Below, piece by piece: positions 8,945-17,839 of a DNA stretch of 64,000 bases. The DNA is from Lutibaculum baratangense AMV1. GTDB taxonomy: Bacteria > Pseudomonadota > Alphaproteobacteria > Rhizobiales > Tepidamorphaceae. Each line of letters starts with the position of its first letter. Positions within the stretch are counted from its first letter, which is position 1. The notes beneath the pieces were generated by a model. It saw only the letters and a program-made list of their open reading frames with translations. It was not told the DNA's origin and searched no databases. The position numbers were made by a program, and so were the translations under genes. Location: contig NZ_AWXZ01000012.1 in the NCBI RefSeq assembly GCF_000496075.1, forward strand, positions 1 through 64,000, given 5' to 3'.

Positions 8945-10045
8945 TCACTGGACGGTGATGCCGTAATCTTCCTGCAGCCAGTCGAGCACGAACTGCTTCG
9001 ACTCGTCCGAGATATCGGTCGCCTGGCGGGTCGCCTCGATCGCGGCCTCACCCGTCTGCTGCGGATAGACGCCGAGCGTCTCCTCGGAGATCTCGGCGAA
9101 GTCGTCGCGCGCCTTGATGTCCTCGAAGGCCTGCGTGTACATGTCGACCACCTCCTGCGGCGCGTTGCCCGGCAGGAAGATGGTCTTCTGGTTCGCGAAG
9201 CCGGCGATGAAGAACGCCTTGTAGGCATCCCAGGCGGTGCCGGACGTCTCGCAGCCCTCCGTCGCCTCGCAGACTTCCTTGAAGCTCGGGAGATCGGGGA
9301 AGGTCGGATCGCGGACGATGTTGCCGTCGTCGTCGAGCGCGCCCCAGGTGAAGATCGGGACGGCGAGGCCCTCCTCGACGAGCGGAACGACGTTCGCGAG
9401 ATAGGCCGACGAGGTCTGGTAGTCGATCGTGGCTTCGCCGCGCTCGAACATCAGACGGCCGTCGCCGCGGCCCTCGACGCCGAACACCGGATCGACCGTG
9501 AGGCCGAGCATCTTGAAGGCGAGGAGCGGCACGAGATCGAGCGTCGTCGCGCCCTGGCTGCCGTAGAGGAACGGCTCGTCCTTCAGGACGGACATGTCGC
9601 CGTCGGTGACCATCTCGGCGAGGTCGGGCTTGAGGTAGACCACGCCGCCCGTGCCGGAGGCGAGAACCGGCTTCCAGTCCCGGTACTGGTAGCGGACCCG
9701 GGGATCGCCCAGGAGGTAGGGGAACTTGGTCGAGCCGGAATCACCGAAGATCAGCGTGCCATCGCCATTGCCCTGGTTGTTCTGGAACCAGTTCGCGCCT
9801 TCCGTCGAACCGGCGCCCGGGCGGTAGCGGACGACCGTCGTCGGATTGCCCGGCAGGGCCTGCCTGAGGAGCGGCGCGTAGAAGTTCGCCCACTGGGCCG
9901 ACCCGCCGGACTCCGAGAACGGAATGACATACTCGACGGTCTTGCCCTGCAGCGTCTGGCCGCTCTGCGCCTGCGCCGTGCCGGCCACGGCCAGGACCGC
10001 CACCATGGCGGCCCCGCCCAGAAGGCGGCTGGTGAATCGTGCCAT
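8945..10045 (-). CDS. TctC-type periplasmic carboxylate-binding protein
   Basis: A 366-residue product with a clear Sec signal peptide (MARFTSRLLGGAAMVAVLAV, cleavage near AQA-QSG about residue 29). The mature part matches the Bug/TctC extracytoplasmic receptors: a first strand with TVEYVIPFSESGGSAQWANF, then RPGAGSTEGANWFQNN, where small carboxylates are usually bound through two beta-alpha loops. ATG 10045 is supported by GGGAGA eight bases upstream, whereas further upstream starts would lack a proper signal peptide. It is the first gene of the unit with the TctA-TctB fusion and the ThDP enzyme. The family is mostly specific for tricarboxylic, dicarboxylic or aromatic acids; which one is not visible here. 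Confidence 0.9.
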   Translation of the reverse strand: MARFTSRLLGGAAMVAVLAVAGTAQAQSGQTLQGKTVEYVIPFSESGGSAQWANFYAPLLRQALPGNPTTVVRYRPGAGSTEGANWFQNNQGNGDGTLIFGDSGSTKFPYLLGDPRVRYQYRDWKPVLASGTGGVVYLKPDLAEMVTDGDMSVLKDEPFLYGSQGATTLDLVPLLAFKMLGLTVDPVFGVEGRGDGRLMFERGEATIDYQTSSAYLANVVPLVEEGLAVPIFTWGALDDDGNIVRDPTFPDLPSFKEVCEATEGCETSGTAWDAYKAFFIAGFANQKTIFLPGNAPQEVVDMYTQAFEDIKARDDFAEISEETLGVYPQQTGEAAIEATRQATDISDESKQFVLDWLQEDYGITVQ

Positions 10046-10627
10046 ATCGTCTCTCCCATGCATCTCTTGTTGTTGAGCCCTCGGAAGACCCAGCGAACTC
10101 AAAGTTAGGCGCCGCTCGTCCGAAGTCGGAACGACACAGCGAAAACGGTCCGCGAGAGGTCCCGCAGCGCGCCCGTGGAACGTTTGCACGAGATCGCGAG
10201 ATCACTCAAAACGAAAATCCGCCCCCGTTTATGAATTTCGTGCATGAGACGCGCCCGAGGGAATGCCGCTTCAGTGTCGGCGGCTTGGAAGAGGACCGGC
10301 CGGAAGACGGAGGAAGCCAGGTGGTTTCGCGTTCGCCGTCCGCGATTCCGCCACCAACCCGCCGGGAGCAGCGCATTCCCGGGCATTTTCGTGGCACGCT
10401 GCCGGCGGATTTGTGATCACACGCGAGTTGCGCTAATAGAGGTCGATCACGCCCTTCCGGCCGCGCCCGCTCCGACGGAGCCTCCTCCTGCGGCCGATCC
10501 CAGCGCCGCACCGCCGGATGCCGCTTCGCGGCGACGTGCGGGCCCGGGTCACCCCGTGCTTGCGGCATGGTCCCTTGAGGGGCATCCTGAGCGTCAACCG
10601 CGCAGAAAGCGCGAACAGGGGGAACCG
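10046..10627. promoter_or_regulatory. Intergenic region between two divergent transport operons
   Basis: This 582-base gap separates the start of the TctC-type gene (leftward) from the start of the ABC-type operon (rightward) and must hold both promoters. It includes a less GC-rich stretch at about 10200-10250. I cannot pick a convincing -35/-10 pair or a clear operator. No convincing gene was seen in it. Confidence 0.5.
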
Positions 10628-12217
10628 ATGGACAGCTATCTCAAGTATCTGGGCCGCGAGGCGGCAGCCGGACGCCTCAGCCGCCGCGAGTTCATGGGGC
10701 GGGCCGCAGCCCTTGGCCTCACCGTATCGGCCGCGGGCACGCTCCTGTCGACGAGCGTTCGCGCCCAGGCGCCGCGCAAGGGCGGCCATCTCAAGCTCGG
10801 CCTTCAGGGCGGCGCGGCGACCGACGTGCTCGATCCCGCGAAGTGCACCTCCCAGGTGTGTTTCGTCACCGGCCGAAACTGGGGCGACACGCTCGTCGAG
10901 AGCGACCCGGAATCGGGCCTGCCGATCCCCGCGCTCGCGGAATCGTGGGAGCCCTCGCCCGACGCCAAGACGTGGACCTTCACGATCCGTCAGGGCGTCC
11001 AGTTCCACAACGGCCAGGAAATGACCGTGGACGACGTCGTCGCGACCCTGCGGCGGCATTCCGACGAGAATTCGGAGTCGGGCGCCCTCGGCGTCATGAA
11101 GACGATCAGCGAGATCAAGGCCGAGGACGGCAAGCTCGTCGTCACGCTCGACAACGGCAACGCGGACCTGCCGCTCCTTCTGTCGGACTACCATCTCGTC
11201 ATCCAGCCGGGCGGCGGCGTGGACGACCCCAACGCCGGCATCGGCACGGGGCCCTACACGGTCGAGAATTTCGAACCGGGCGTGCGCGTGACGTTCCAGA
11301 AGTTCGAGAACCACTGGAACGCCGAGCGCGGTCATGTCGATTCCATCGAGATCGTCGTGATCAACGACGCGACGGCGCGCACGGCCGCCCTCTCCTCGGG
11401 ACAGGTCCACTTCATCAACCGTGTGGAGCCGAAGACGGTCGACCTGCTGCAGCGCTCGCCGAACGTGCAGATCCAGTCGACGTCGGGCCGCGGCCACTAC
11501 GTCTTCATCATGCACTGCAATACGGCGCCGTTCGACAACAACGACCTGCGGCTCGCGCTGAAATACGCCATGGACCGCGAGAAGATGGTCGAGACCATCC
11601 TCCGCGGCTTCGGCCAGGTCGGAAACGACTATCCGATCAACGAGACCTACGCGCTCGCGCCCGACGACATCGAGCAGCGCGTCTACGATCCCGACAAGGC
11701 GAAGTTCCACTTCGAGAAGTCGGGGCACGAGGGCCCCGTCCTGCTCCGGACCTCCGACGTCGCCTTCCCCGGCGCCGTCGACGCGGCCGTGCTCTATCAG
11801 GAAAGCTGCAAGGCAGCCGGCATCGACATCCAGATCCAGCGCGAGCCGGGCGACGGCTACTGGTCGAACGTCTGGAACGTGCAGCCGTTCTCGACCTCCT
11901 ATTGGGGCGGCCGGCCGACGCAGGACCAGATGTACACGACGGCCTACTACTCGGAGGCCGACTGGAACGACACACGCTTCTTCAGGCCCGACTTCGACCA
12001 GCTGCTGCTGGAGGCGCGCGCGGAGCTCGACGAGGCGCGGCGCAAGGAGCTCTACCGCGAGATGGCCGTCATGGTCCGCGACGAGGGCGGCCTGATCCTG
12101 CCGATGTTCAACGACTTCGTGAACGCCACCTCGCGCAACGTCGAGGGCTACGTCCACGACATCGGCAACGACATGTCGAACGGTTACGTCGCCACCCGCG
12201 TGTGGCTGACCGAGTGA
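10628..12217 (+). CDS. ABC importer substrate-binding protein, peptide/family 5 type, Tat-exported
   Basis: The 529-residue product belongs to the DppA/OppA-like family 5 of solute-binding proteins. Its N-terminus has a twin-arginine signal, SRREFMGRAAALG at about residue 18, followed by a hydrophobic stretch and a probable cleavage after VRAQA at about residue 47. The protein is therefore probably exported folded. The family features EPKTVDLLQR, AMDREKMVETILRG and the long two-lobe layout are present. ATG 10628 has AGGGGGA directly upstream. It opens a five-gene operon: its stop overlaps the start of the first permease by one base. Family members bind di- and oligopeptides, but also opines, nickel complexes and glutathione, so the ligand is open. 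Confidence 0.92.
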   Translation: MDSYLKYLGREAAAGRLSRREFMGRAAALGLTVSAAGTLLSTSVRAQAPRKGGHLKLGLQGGAATDVLDPAKCTSQVCFVTGRNWGDTLVESDPESGLPIPALAESWEPSPDAKTWTFTIRQGVQFHNGQEMTVDDVVATLRRHSDENSESGALGVMKTISEIKAEDGKLVVTLDNGNADLPLLLSDYHLVIQPGGGVDDPNAGIGTGPYTVENFEPGVRVTFQKFENHWNAERGHVDSIEIVVINDATARTAALSSGQVHFINRVEPKTVDLLQRSPNVQIQSTSGRGHYVFIMHCNTAPFDNNDLRLALKYAMDREKMVETILRGFGQVGNDYPINETYALAPDDIEQRVYDPDKAKFHFEKSGHEGPVLLRTSDVAFPGAVDAAVLYQESCKAAGIDIQIQREPGDGYWSNVWNVQPFSTSYWGGRPTQDQMYTTAYYSEADWNDTRFFRPDFDQLLLEARAELDEARRKELYREMAVMVRDEGGLILPMFNDFVNATSRNVEGYVHDIGNDMSNGYVATRVWLTE

Positions 12218-13341
12218 TGGCGCCGACGGATCGGACCGGCTCCGATCCTCGCGTGACCGAGGACGAGACGGCGGGGGATCACCTCCCGCCGTCGCAAGCC
12301 GGCATGTCGCCCGCCGCCGCCGAAGTCGGCGCGGCCGAACGGGGCGAGGAATGGGCTCGCGAGGCGGAGCGGCAGCATTGGCTGAAGAGCCCGCTGGCGA
12401 CGCTGATCCTGCAGCGCATGGGCCTGAGCGTGCTCCTGCTCTTCGCGGTGTCGCTCCTCATCTTCGTCGGCGTCGAGGCGCTGCCGGGCGACTTCGCGCA
12501 GACCTATCTCGGACAGTCGGCGACTCCGCAGGCGGTGGCGAACATTCGCGAGCAGCTGGGTCTCGACCGGCCGGCGACCGCCCGCTACCTTGAGTGGCTC
12601 GGCGGCGTGCTGCAGGGCGATTTCGGCAACTCCTGGGCGAGCGGGCGCTCGATCAGCGAGCAGATTGCGCGCCGCCTCGGCAACACGCTCATGCTCGCCG
12701 GCTTCGCCGCACTCGTCTCGATCCCCCTGGCGGTCGGGCTCGGCATGGTGGCGGTCCTTTACCGCAACCGCATTCCCGACAGGCTGATCAACGCCCTGTC
12801 GCTCGCTGCGATCTCGTTGCCGGAGTTCTTCATCGGCTACCTGTTCATCCTGGTCTTCGCGGTGAACTGGGGCTGGGTCACCTTTCCGTCGACCGTCTAC
12901 GACGGCATGCCGTTCGGTGCACGGCTCGAGGCGATCCTCCTGCCCGGCCTCACGCTCGTGATGGTGGTCCTCGCCCACATGATGCGAATGACCCGCGCGG
13001 CGATCCTCAACGTGATGTCGTCGGCCTATATCGAGACCGCGCAGCTCAAGGGCCTCGACGCGTTCCGGATCATCGCGAAACATGCCGCGCCGAACGCCGT
13101 GGCGCCGATCGTCAACGTCGTCGCGCTCAACCTCGCCTATCTCGTGGTCGGCGTCGTCGTCGTGGAGGTCGTGTTCGTCTATCCGGGCATGGGGCAGTAC
13201 ATGGTCGACGCCGTCACGGTGCGCGACATGCCGGTGGTGCAGGCCTGCGGCATGATCTTCGCGGCCGTCTACATCCTGCTGAACATGGTGGCCGACATCA
13301 TCGGCATCGTCTCGAACCCGCGCCTGAGGCATCCGCGATGA
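12217..13341 (+). CDS. ABC importer permease, DppB type
   Basis: A 374-residue inner-membrane protein with about six membrane helices. It has a longer, hydrophilic cytoplasmic N-terminal tail (about 65 residues) than most DppB proteins. The fold and the EAA loop region (AYIETAQLKGLDAFRIIAKHAAPNA core at about residue 270) fit BPD_transp_1 permeases of family 5 importers. The start codon overlaps the stop of the binding-protein gene (TGATG), and its end overlaps the next permease (ATGA), so translation is probably coupled. It forms the channel with the product of 13338-14165. Confidence 0.93.
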   Translation: MAPTDRTGSDPRVTEDETAGDHLPPSQAGMSPAAAEVGAAERGEEWAREAERQHWLKSPLATLILQRMGLSVLLLFAVSLLIFVGVEALPGDFAQTYLGQSATPQAVANIREQLGLDRPATARYLEWLGGVLQGDFGNSWASGRSISEQIARRLGNTLMLAGFAALVSIPLAVGLGMVAVLYRNRIPDRLINALSLAAISLPEFFIGYLFILVFAVNWGWVTFPSTVYDGMPFGARLEAILLPGLTLVMVVLAHMMRMTRAAILNVMSSAYIETAQLKGLDAFRIIAKHAAPNAVAPIVNVVALNLAYLVVGVVVVEVVFVYPGMGQYMVDAVTVRDMPVVQACGMIFAAVYILLNMVADIIGIVSNPRLRHPR

Positions 13342-14165
13342 GGTGGCGCTCCATCCCGGTGAGCGCCTGGATCGGCATGGCCGGCCTCGCCCTCGCCCTC
13401 TTCTGCGCCGTCTTCGCCCCGTGGATCGCCCCCTATGGCGAGCGGCAGGTCGTCGGCGACATCTGGATGCCGATGGGCGGCGAGTTCCTGCTCGGCACGG
13501 ACAATCTGGGCCGCGACCTTCTCTCCCGGCTGATCTACGGCGCCCAGACGACGATCTTCGTCGCGCTCGCGGCGACCGTCCTGTCCTTCTCGCTCGGCGT
13601 CCTCCTCTCCTTCACGGCGGCGGTGGTGCGAGGGTGGACGGACCAGATCCTCTCCCGCTTCAACGACCTCATGATGGCGATCCCGACACTGATCTTCGCC
13701 CTCGTGGTGCTCGCGGTGCTCCCGCAGCGCCTGTGGATCCTGGTGCTCGTCATGGCGGTCCTCGATTCCACACGCGTCTTCCGCCTGGGACGCGCCGTGG
13801 CGGTCGACATCGCCGTCATGGACTTCGTCGAGGCGGCGCGCCTGCGCGGCGAGGGCCATGCCTGGATCATCTTCCGGGAGATCCTGCCGAACGCGCTCAC
13901 ACCGCTTCTCGCCGAGTTCGGGCTGCGCTTCGCCTTCGCCGTCCTCTTCCTGTCGACCCTGTCCTTCCTCGGCCTCGGCATCCAGCCGCCCGAGGCGGAT
14001 TGGGGCGGCATGGTGAAGGACAACAAGGACGGCATCATCTTCGGCGTGCCCGCCGCGCTGGTGCCCGGAGCCGCGATCGCTGTGCTCGCCATCTGCGTGA
14101 ACCTCGTCGTCGACTGGCTCCTCAACCGCACATCGAGCCTCAAGGGGGCACGCGGCGATGGCTGA
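13338..14165 (+). CDS. ABC importer permease, DppC type
   Basis: A 275-residue inner-membrane permease with an N-terminal helix, the LGTDNLGRDLLSRLIYGAQT motif typical of DppC/OppC proteins (about residue 53), and the cytoplasmic coupling loop near DFVEAARLRGEGHAWIIFRE (about residue 165). It starts within the stop of the preceding permease gene and ends eight bases into the ATPase gene, which shows a tightly packed operon. It pairs with the DppB-type subunit. Confidence 0.93.
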   Translation: MRWRSIPVSAWIGMAGLALALFCAVFAPWIAPYGERQVVGDIWMPMGGEFLLGTDNLGRDLLSRLIYGAQTTIFVALAATVLSFSLGVLLSFTAAVVRGWTDQILSRFNDLMMAIPTLIFALVVLAVLPQRLWILVLVMAVLDSTRVFRLGRAVAVDIAVMDFVEAARLRGEGHAWIIFREILPNALTPLLAEFGLRFAFAVLFLSTLSFLGLGIQPPEADWGGMVKDNKDGIIFGVPAALVPGAAIAVLAICVNLVVDWLLNRTSSLKGARGDG

Positions 14166-15789
14166 GCTGCTCGACGTCAAGAACCTCAGGATCGATGCCA
14201 CCGCCTATCCCGAGGACGGTCCGCCGGAAGACATCACCATCGTCGACGGCGTGTCCTTCCAGCTCGGCCGCGGCCGCGTGCTGGGGCTCATCGGGGAATC
14301 GGGCGCGGGCAAGTCAACGATCGGCCTCTCCGCGCTCGCCTATGGCCGCGGCGGCGTGCGCATCACCGGCGGCGAGGTCATCCTCGACGGCACGGACATC
14401 CTGAAGCTCTCGCCCCGCGGCATCAGGAGGGTTCGCGGCGCGAAGGTCTGCTATGTCGCGCAGTCGGCCGCCGCAGCCTTCAACCCCGCGCACAGGCTAG
14501 GCGACCAGGTCGTCGAGGCCGCCCTGCGCCACGGCGTCCTCAGCCGCGAGGAGGCGCACGAGCGGGCGAGATATCTGTTCGACGTCCTCGGCCTGCCCGA
14601 CCCCGACACGTTCGGCAAGCGCTATCCCCACCAGGTCTCCGGCGGCCAGCTCCAGCGCGCGATGACGGCGATGGCGCTCCTCCCCTCGCCCGACCTCATC
14701 GTCTTCGACGAGCCGACGACGGCGCTCGACGTGACGACGCAGATCGACGTGCTCGTCGCGATCAAGCGCGCCATCGAGGAGACGCACACCGCGGCGCTCT
14801 ACATCACCCACGACCTCGCCGTCGTCGCGCAGATCGCCGACGACATCATGGTGCTGCGCCATGGCAAGACGGTCGAATACGGCACGACGCGCCAGATCCT
14901 CGAGGAGCCGCGGGAGACCTACACGCGCGAGCTCGTCACTGTCCGCCAGGTCAAGAAGGAGGAGGCTCCCGACCAGAGCCAGGCGCTCCTGAAGATCGAC
15001 CACGTGAACGCACGCTACGCGAACGGCCCGCTCATTCTCGACGACGTCTCGATGCACGTGCCGAGGGGCCAGACACTGGCGATCGTCGGCGAGTCGGGCT
15101 CCGGCAAGTCGACGCTGGCGCGGGTCATCACCGGCCTCCTGCCACCCGAGAGCGGGCGCATCCTGTTCAAGAACGAGCCGCTGCCCGCCTCGCTTCCCGA
15201 GCGCTCGCGCGACCATCTGAGGAAGATCCAGATGATCTACCAGATGGCCGACACGGCAATGAACCCGCGCCACACGATCCGCCAGATCCTCGGCCGGCCG
15301 CTGACCTTCTATTTCGGCATGCACGGCCAGGAGAAGTCCCGCCGGATCCAGGAGCTGCTCGACCAGATCGAGCTCGGCAAGGGGTTCGCCGACCGGTATC
15401 CCGCCGAGCTGTCGGGCGGCCAGAAGCAGCGCGTCGCGATCGCCCGCGCGCTCGCCGCCGAGCCGGAGCTCATCCTCTGCGACGAGCCGACCTCCGCCCT
15501 CGACCCGCTCGTCGCCGACGGCATCCTGACGCTTCTGACGAAGCTGCAAAGGGAGACGCAGGTTTCCTACGTGTTCATAACTCACGACATCGCGACGGTG
15601 CGGGCGATCGCGGATTCGGTCGCGGTGATGTATCTCGGCCAGGTCGTGCGCTTCGGACCGAAGTCGCAGGTGCTTTCGCCGCCTTTCGACGACTATACGG
15701 ACCTCTTGCTGAAGTCGGTGCCGGAGATGAAGGTAGGCTGGCTCGAGGACGTGCTCGAGACGCGGCGGATGGAGAGCGGCGGGCGCTGA
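14158..15789 (+). CDS. Double ATPase subunit of the peptide-type ABC importer (DppD-DppF fusion)
   Basis: A 543-residue cytoplasmic protein with two complete ABC domains in one chain. The first has Walker A GESGAGKST (residues 46-54), signature VSGGQLQRA and Walker B LIVFDEPTTALD. The second has Walker A GESGSGKST (about 311-319), signature LSGGQKQRV and Walker B LILCDEPTSALD. Separate DppD and DppF proteins are about 330 residues each; here each half is shorter and the C-terminal oligopeptide extension after the first half is reduced. It powers import through the two permeases encoded upstream. Similar fused ATPases occur in many Hyphomicrobiales opine and peptide importers. Confidence 0.93.
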   Translation: MAELLDVKNLRIDATAYPEDGPPEDITIVDGVSFQLGRGRVLGLIGESGAGKSTIGLSALAYGRGGVRITGGEVILDGTDILKLSPRGIRRVRGAKVCYVAQSAAAAFNPAHRLGDQVVEAALRHGVLSREEAHERARYLFDVLGLPDPDTFGKRYPHQVSGGQLQRAMTAMALLPSPDLIVFDEPTTALDVTTQIDVLVAIKRAIEETHTAALYITHDLAVVAQIADDIMVLRHGKTVEYGTTRQILEEPRETYTRELVTVRQVKKEEAPDQSQALLKIDHVNARYANGPLILDDVSMHVPRGQTLAIVGESGSGKSTLARVITGLLPPESGRILFKNEPLPASLPERSRDHLRKIQMIYQMADTAMNPRHTIRQILGRPLTFYFGMHGQEKSRRIQELLDQIELGKGFADRYPAELSGGQKQRVAIARALAAEPELILCDEPTSALDPLVADGILTLLTKLQRETQVSYVFITHDIATVRAIADSVAVMYLGQVVRFGPKSQVLSPPFDDYTDLLLKSVPEMKVGWLEDVLETRRMESGGR

Positions 15790-15825
15790 CCCGGCGCCGC
15801 GACCCGGCTTGAAGAGCAATTTGCC

Positions 15826-17820
15826 ATGACGGACAAGACGTTCGAGGTCATCGAGAACGAGTGGATCCCGCTCGCCGACGGCACGAGGCTCGCCGCGCGC
15901 ATCTGGATGCCGGGGGCATCGAAGTTCGATCAGGTCCCCGCGATCCTCGAGTTCCTGCCCTACCGCAAGCGTGACGGCACGGCCCAGCGCGACGAGTCGA
16001 CCTATCCTGTCTTCGCCGCGGCCGGCTATGCCGGCGTGCGCGTCGACATGCGCGGCTCGGGCGAATCCGAGGGCGTGATCGACGGCGAGTATTCCGAGCA
16101 GGAGCTCTCGGACGCGTGCGAGGTGATCGAATGGATCGCGGCACAGGCCTGGTGCACCGGCAGCGTCGGCATGATGGGCATCTCCTGGGGCGGCTTCAAC
16201 GCGCTGCAGGTGGCGGCCCTGAGGCCCGAACCGCTCAAGGCCGTCATCTCCATCGCCTCGACGGTCGACCGCTACAACGACGACATCCACTACAAGGGCG
16301 GCTGCCAGCTCGCCGCGAACCTCTCCTGGGCCGCGACCGTCGCCTGCTACCAGTCGCGCCCGCCCGACCCCGCGCTCGTCGGCGACAGATGGCGGGAGAT
16401 GTGGCTGAAGCGCCTCGAGGACGAGCCGCTGATGCTCGAGGACTGGCTCGCCCACCAGCGCCGCGACGCCTTCTGGAAGCACGGCTCGATCTGCGAGGAC
16501 TTCCAGGCGGTCGAGATCCCAGCCCTCGTGATCGCCGGCTGGGCGGACGGCTACCGCAACACGCCGCTGAAGGCGGTCGAAGGCCTCGGCGCCAGGGCGA
16601 AGGCGATCATCGGCCCGTGGATCCACAAGTACCCGCACTTCGCCTGGCCGCAGCCGCGCGCCGACTTCCACGCGGAGGCGATCCGCTGGTGGGACCGCTG
16701 GCTGAAGGGCAGGAGTAACGGGGCGGACGACCTGCCGCAGGTGCGCGCCTATCTGCTCGACGGGCCGAAGCCCGCGCCGCGGCGCGAGCACGATCCGGGC
16801 CGGTGGGTGGCGATCGAAACCTGGCGGGTGCCGGCGCGCCTCGAGCTCTTCGCCGGGGCGCATCGCGGCCTCGCGCGGGAAAAGGCGGATGCCGACCTGG
16901 GCACGGTCCTGATCGACTGCCCGCAGGACACCGGCGTGACCGCGGGGGAGTATTTCACGCTCAAGCCCGACGCCGAGATGGCCGGCGACCAGCGCGCCGA
17001 CGACGGCAGATCCGTCACCTTCGAGACGGAGCCGCTCGACGCGGCGGTCGAGGTGCTGGGCCGTCCCGTGCTGACGCTGAGGGTCGAGACGCGGGACCCG
17101 CAGAACCTCGCCGCGCGCCTCGTCGACGTGCATCCCGACGGCAGCGCCACCCGGGTGAGCTTCGGCGTCCTGAACCTCGCGCACCGCGACGGCGACGAGG
17201 AGCCCGCGGCGATGCCGGAGGGCGAGGCGGTGACGATCACGCTCGAGCTCGATGCCTGCGGCTACCGGTTCGCTGCAGGCCACAGGATCAGTCTCTCGCT
17301 GTCGAACGCCTACTGGCCGATGATCTGGCCCGCCCCCGGCACCGGCGGCATCACCGCCCACCCCTCGTCGCTGGAGCTCGGCCTACCCCTCCTCGACGAG
17401 GCGGCACGGCCGGTCGAGGTGCCGGAGCCCGCGAACCCCGACCCCCTGCCCCAGTACATAGAGCGCTGGCCGCCGGCGAGCCGGCGCACTGTCGAGCGGA
17501 ACCTGACGTCGAACGTCACGACCAGTCGCATCCTCGAGGACACCGGCGCCTTCGAGCACCCCGACACCGGCCTGACGACACGGCAGGTGCGGCGCGAGGC
17601 GTGGACGGTCGATCCCGACGACCCGCTGACGGCACGCGGCGAGACGCACTGGACCGCGGAGATGTCGCGCGAGGGCTGGCGGATCAGGACGGAGAGCTAC
17701 CTCACCCTGTCCTGCACGAGCGCCCACTGGATCATCCAGGGCACGGTCGTCGCCTATGAAGGCGAGAGCGAGGTCCACCGCAAGAACTGGGACCGGCAGA
17801 TCCCGCGCGACCTCATGTGA
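15826..17820 (+). CDS. CocE/NonD-type (peptidase S15-like) hydrolase
   Basis: The 664-residue product has an alpha/beta hydrolase domain with nucleophile Ser120 in GISWGG, and candidate Asp and His in GWADGYRNTPL and PWIHKYPH. The C-terminal part (from about residue 330) is a jelly-roll domain like that of X-Pro dipeptidyl peptidases and cocaine esterase, with RVSFGVLNLAHR and the LSLSNAYWPMIWP segment. There is no signal peptide, so it should act in the cytoplasm. It lies 36 bases after the ABC ATPase on the same strand and is probably co-transcribed. A plausible role is to cleave an ester or amide bond in the imported compound. Family members act on acyl esters, dipeptides and beta-lactam precursors, so the substrate stays open. 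Confidence 0.88.
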   Translation: MTDKTFEVIENEWIPLADGTRLAARIWMPGASKFDQVPAILEFLPYRKRDGTAQRDESTYPVFAAAGYAGVRVDMRGSGESEGVIDGEYSEQELSDACEVIEWIAAQAWCTGSVGMMGISWGGFNALQVAALRPEPLKAVISIASTVDRYNDDIHYKGGCQLAANLSWAATVACYQSRPPDPALVGDRWREMWLKRLEDEPLMLEDWLAHQRRDAFWKHGSICEDFQAVEIPALVIAGWADGYRNTPLKAVEGLGARAKAIIGPWIHKYPHFAWPQPRADFHAEAIRWWDRWLKGRSNGADDLPQVRAYLLDGPKPAPRREHDPGRWVAIETWRVPARLELFAGAHRGLAREKADADLGTVLIDCPQDTGVTAGEYFTLKPDAEMAGDQRADDGRSVTFETEPLDAAVEVLGRPVLTLRVETRDPQNLAARLVDVHPDGSATRVSFGVLNLAHRDGDEEPAAMPEGEAVTITLELDACGYRFAAGHRISLSLSNAYWPMIWPAPGTGGITAHPSSLELGLPLLDEAARPVEVPEPANPDPLPQYIERWPPASRRTVERNLTSNVTTSRILEDTGAFEHPDTGLTTRQVRREAWTVDPDDPLTARGETHWTAEMSREGWRIRTESYLTLSCTSAHWIIQGTVVAYEGESEVHRKNWDRQIPRDLM

Positions 17821-17839
17821 GGCATCCGAGAGAAGCCGG

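Noticed and set aside
14497-17361. A 954-residue open frame on the minus strand opposite the ABC ATPase and CocE-type genes.
   Set aside because: It has the Arg/Asp/Gly-rich composition of an antisense frame and no family motif, while both plus-strand genes are complete.
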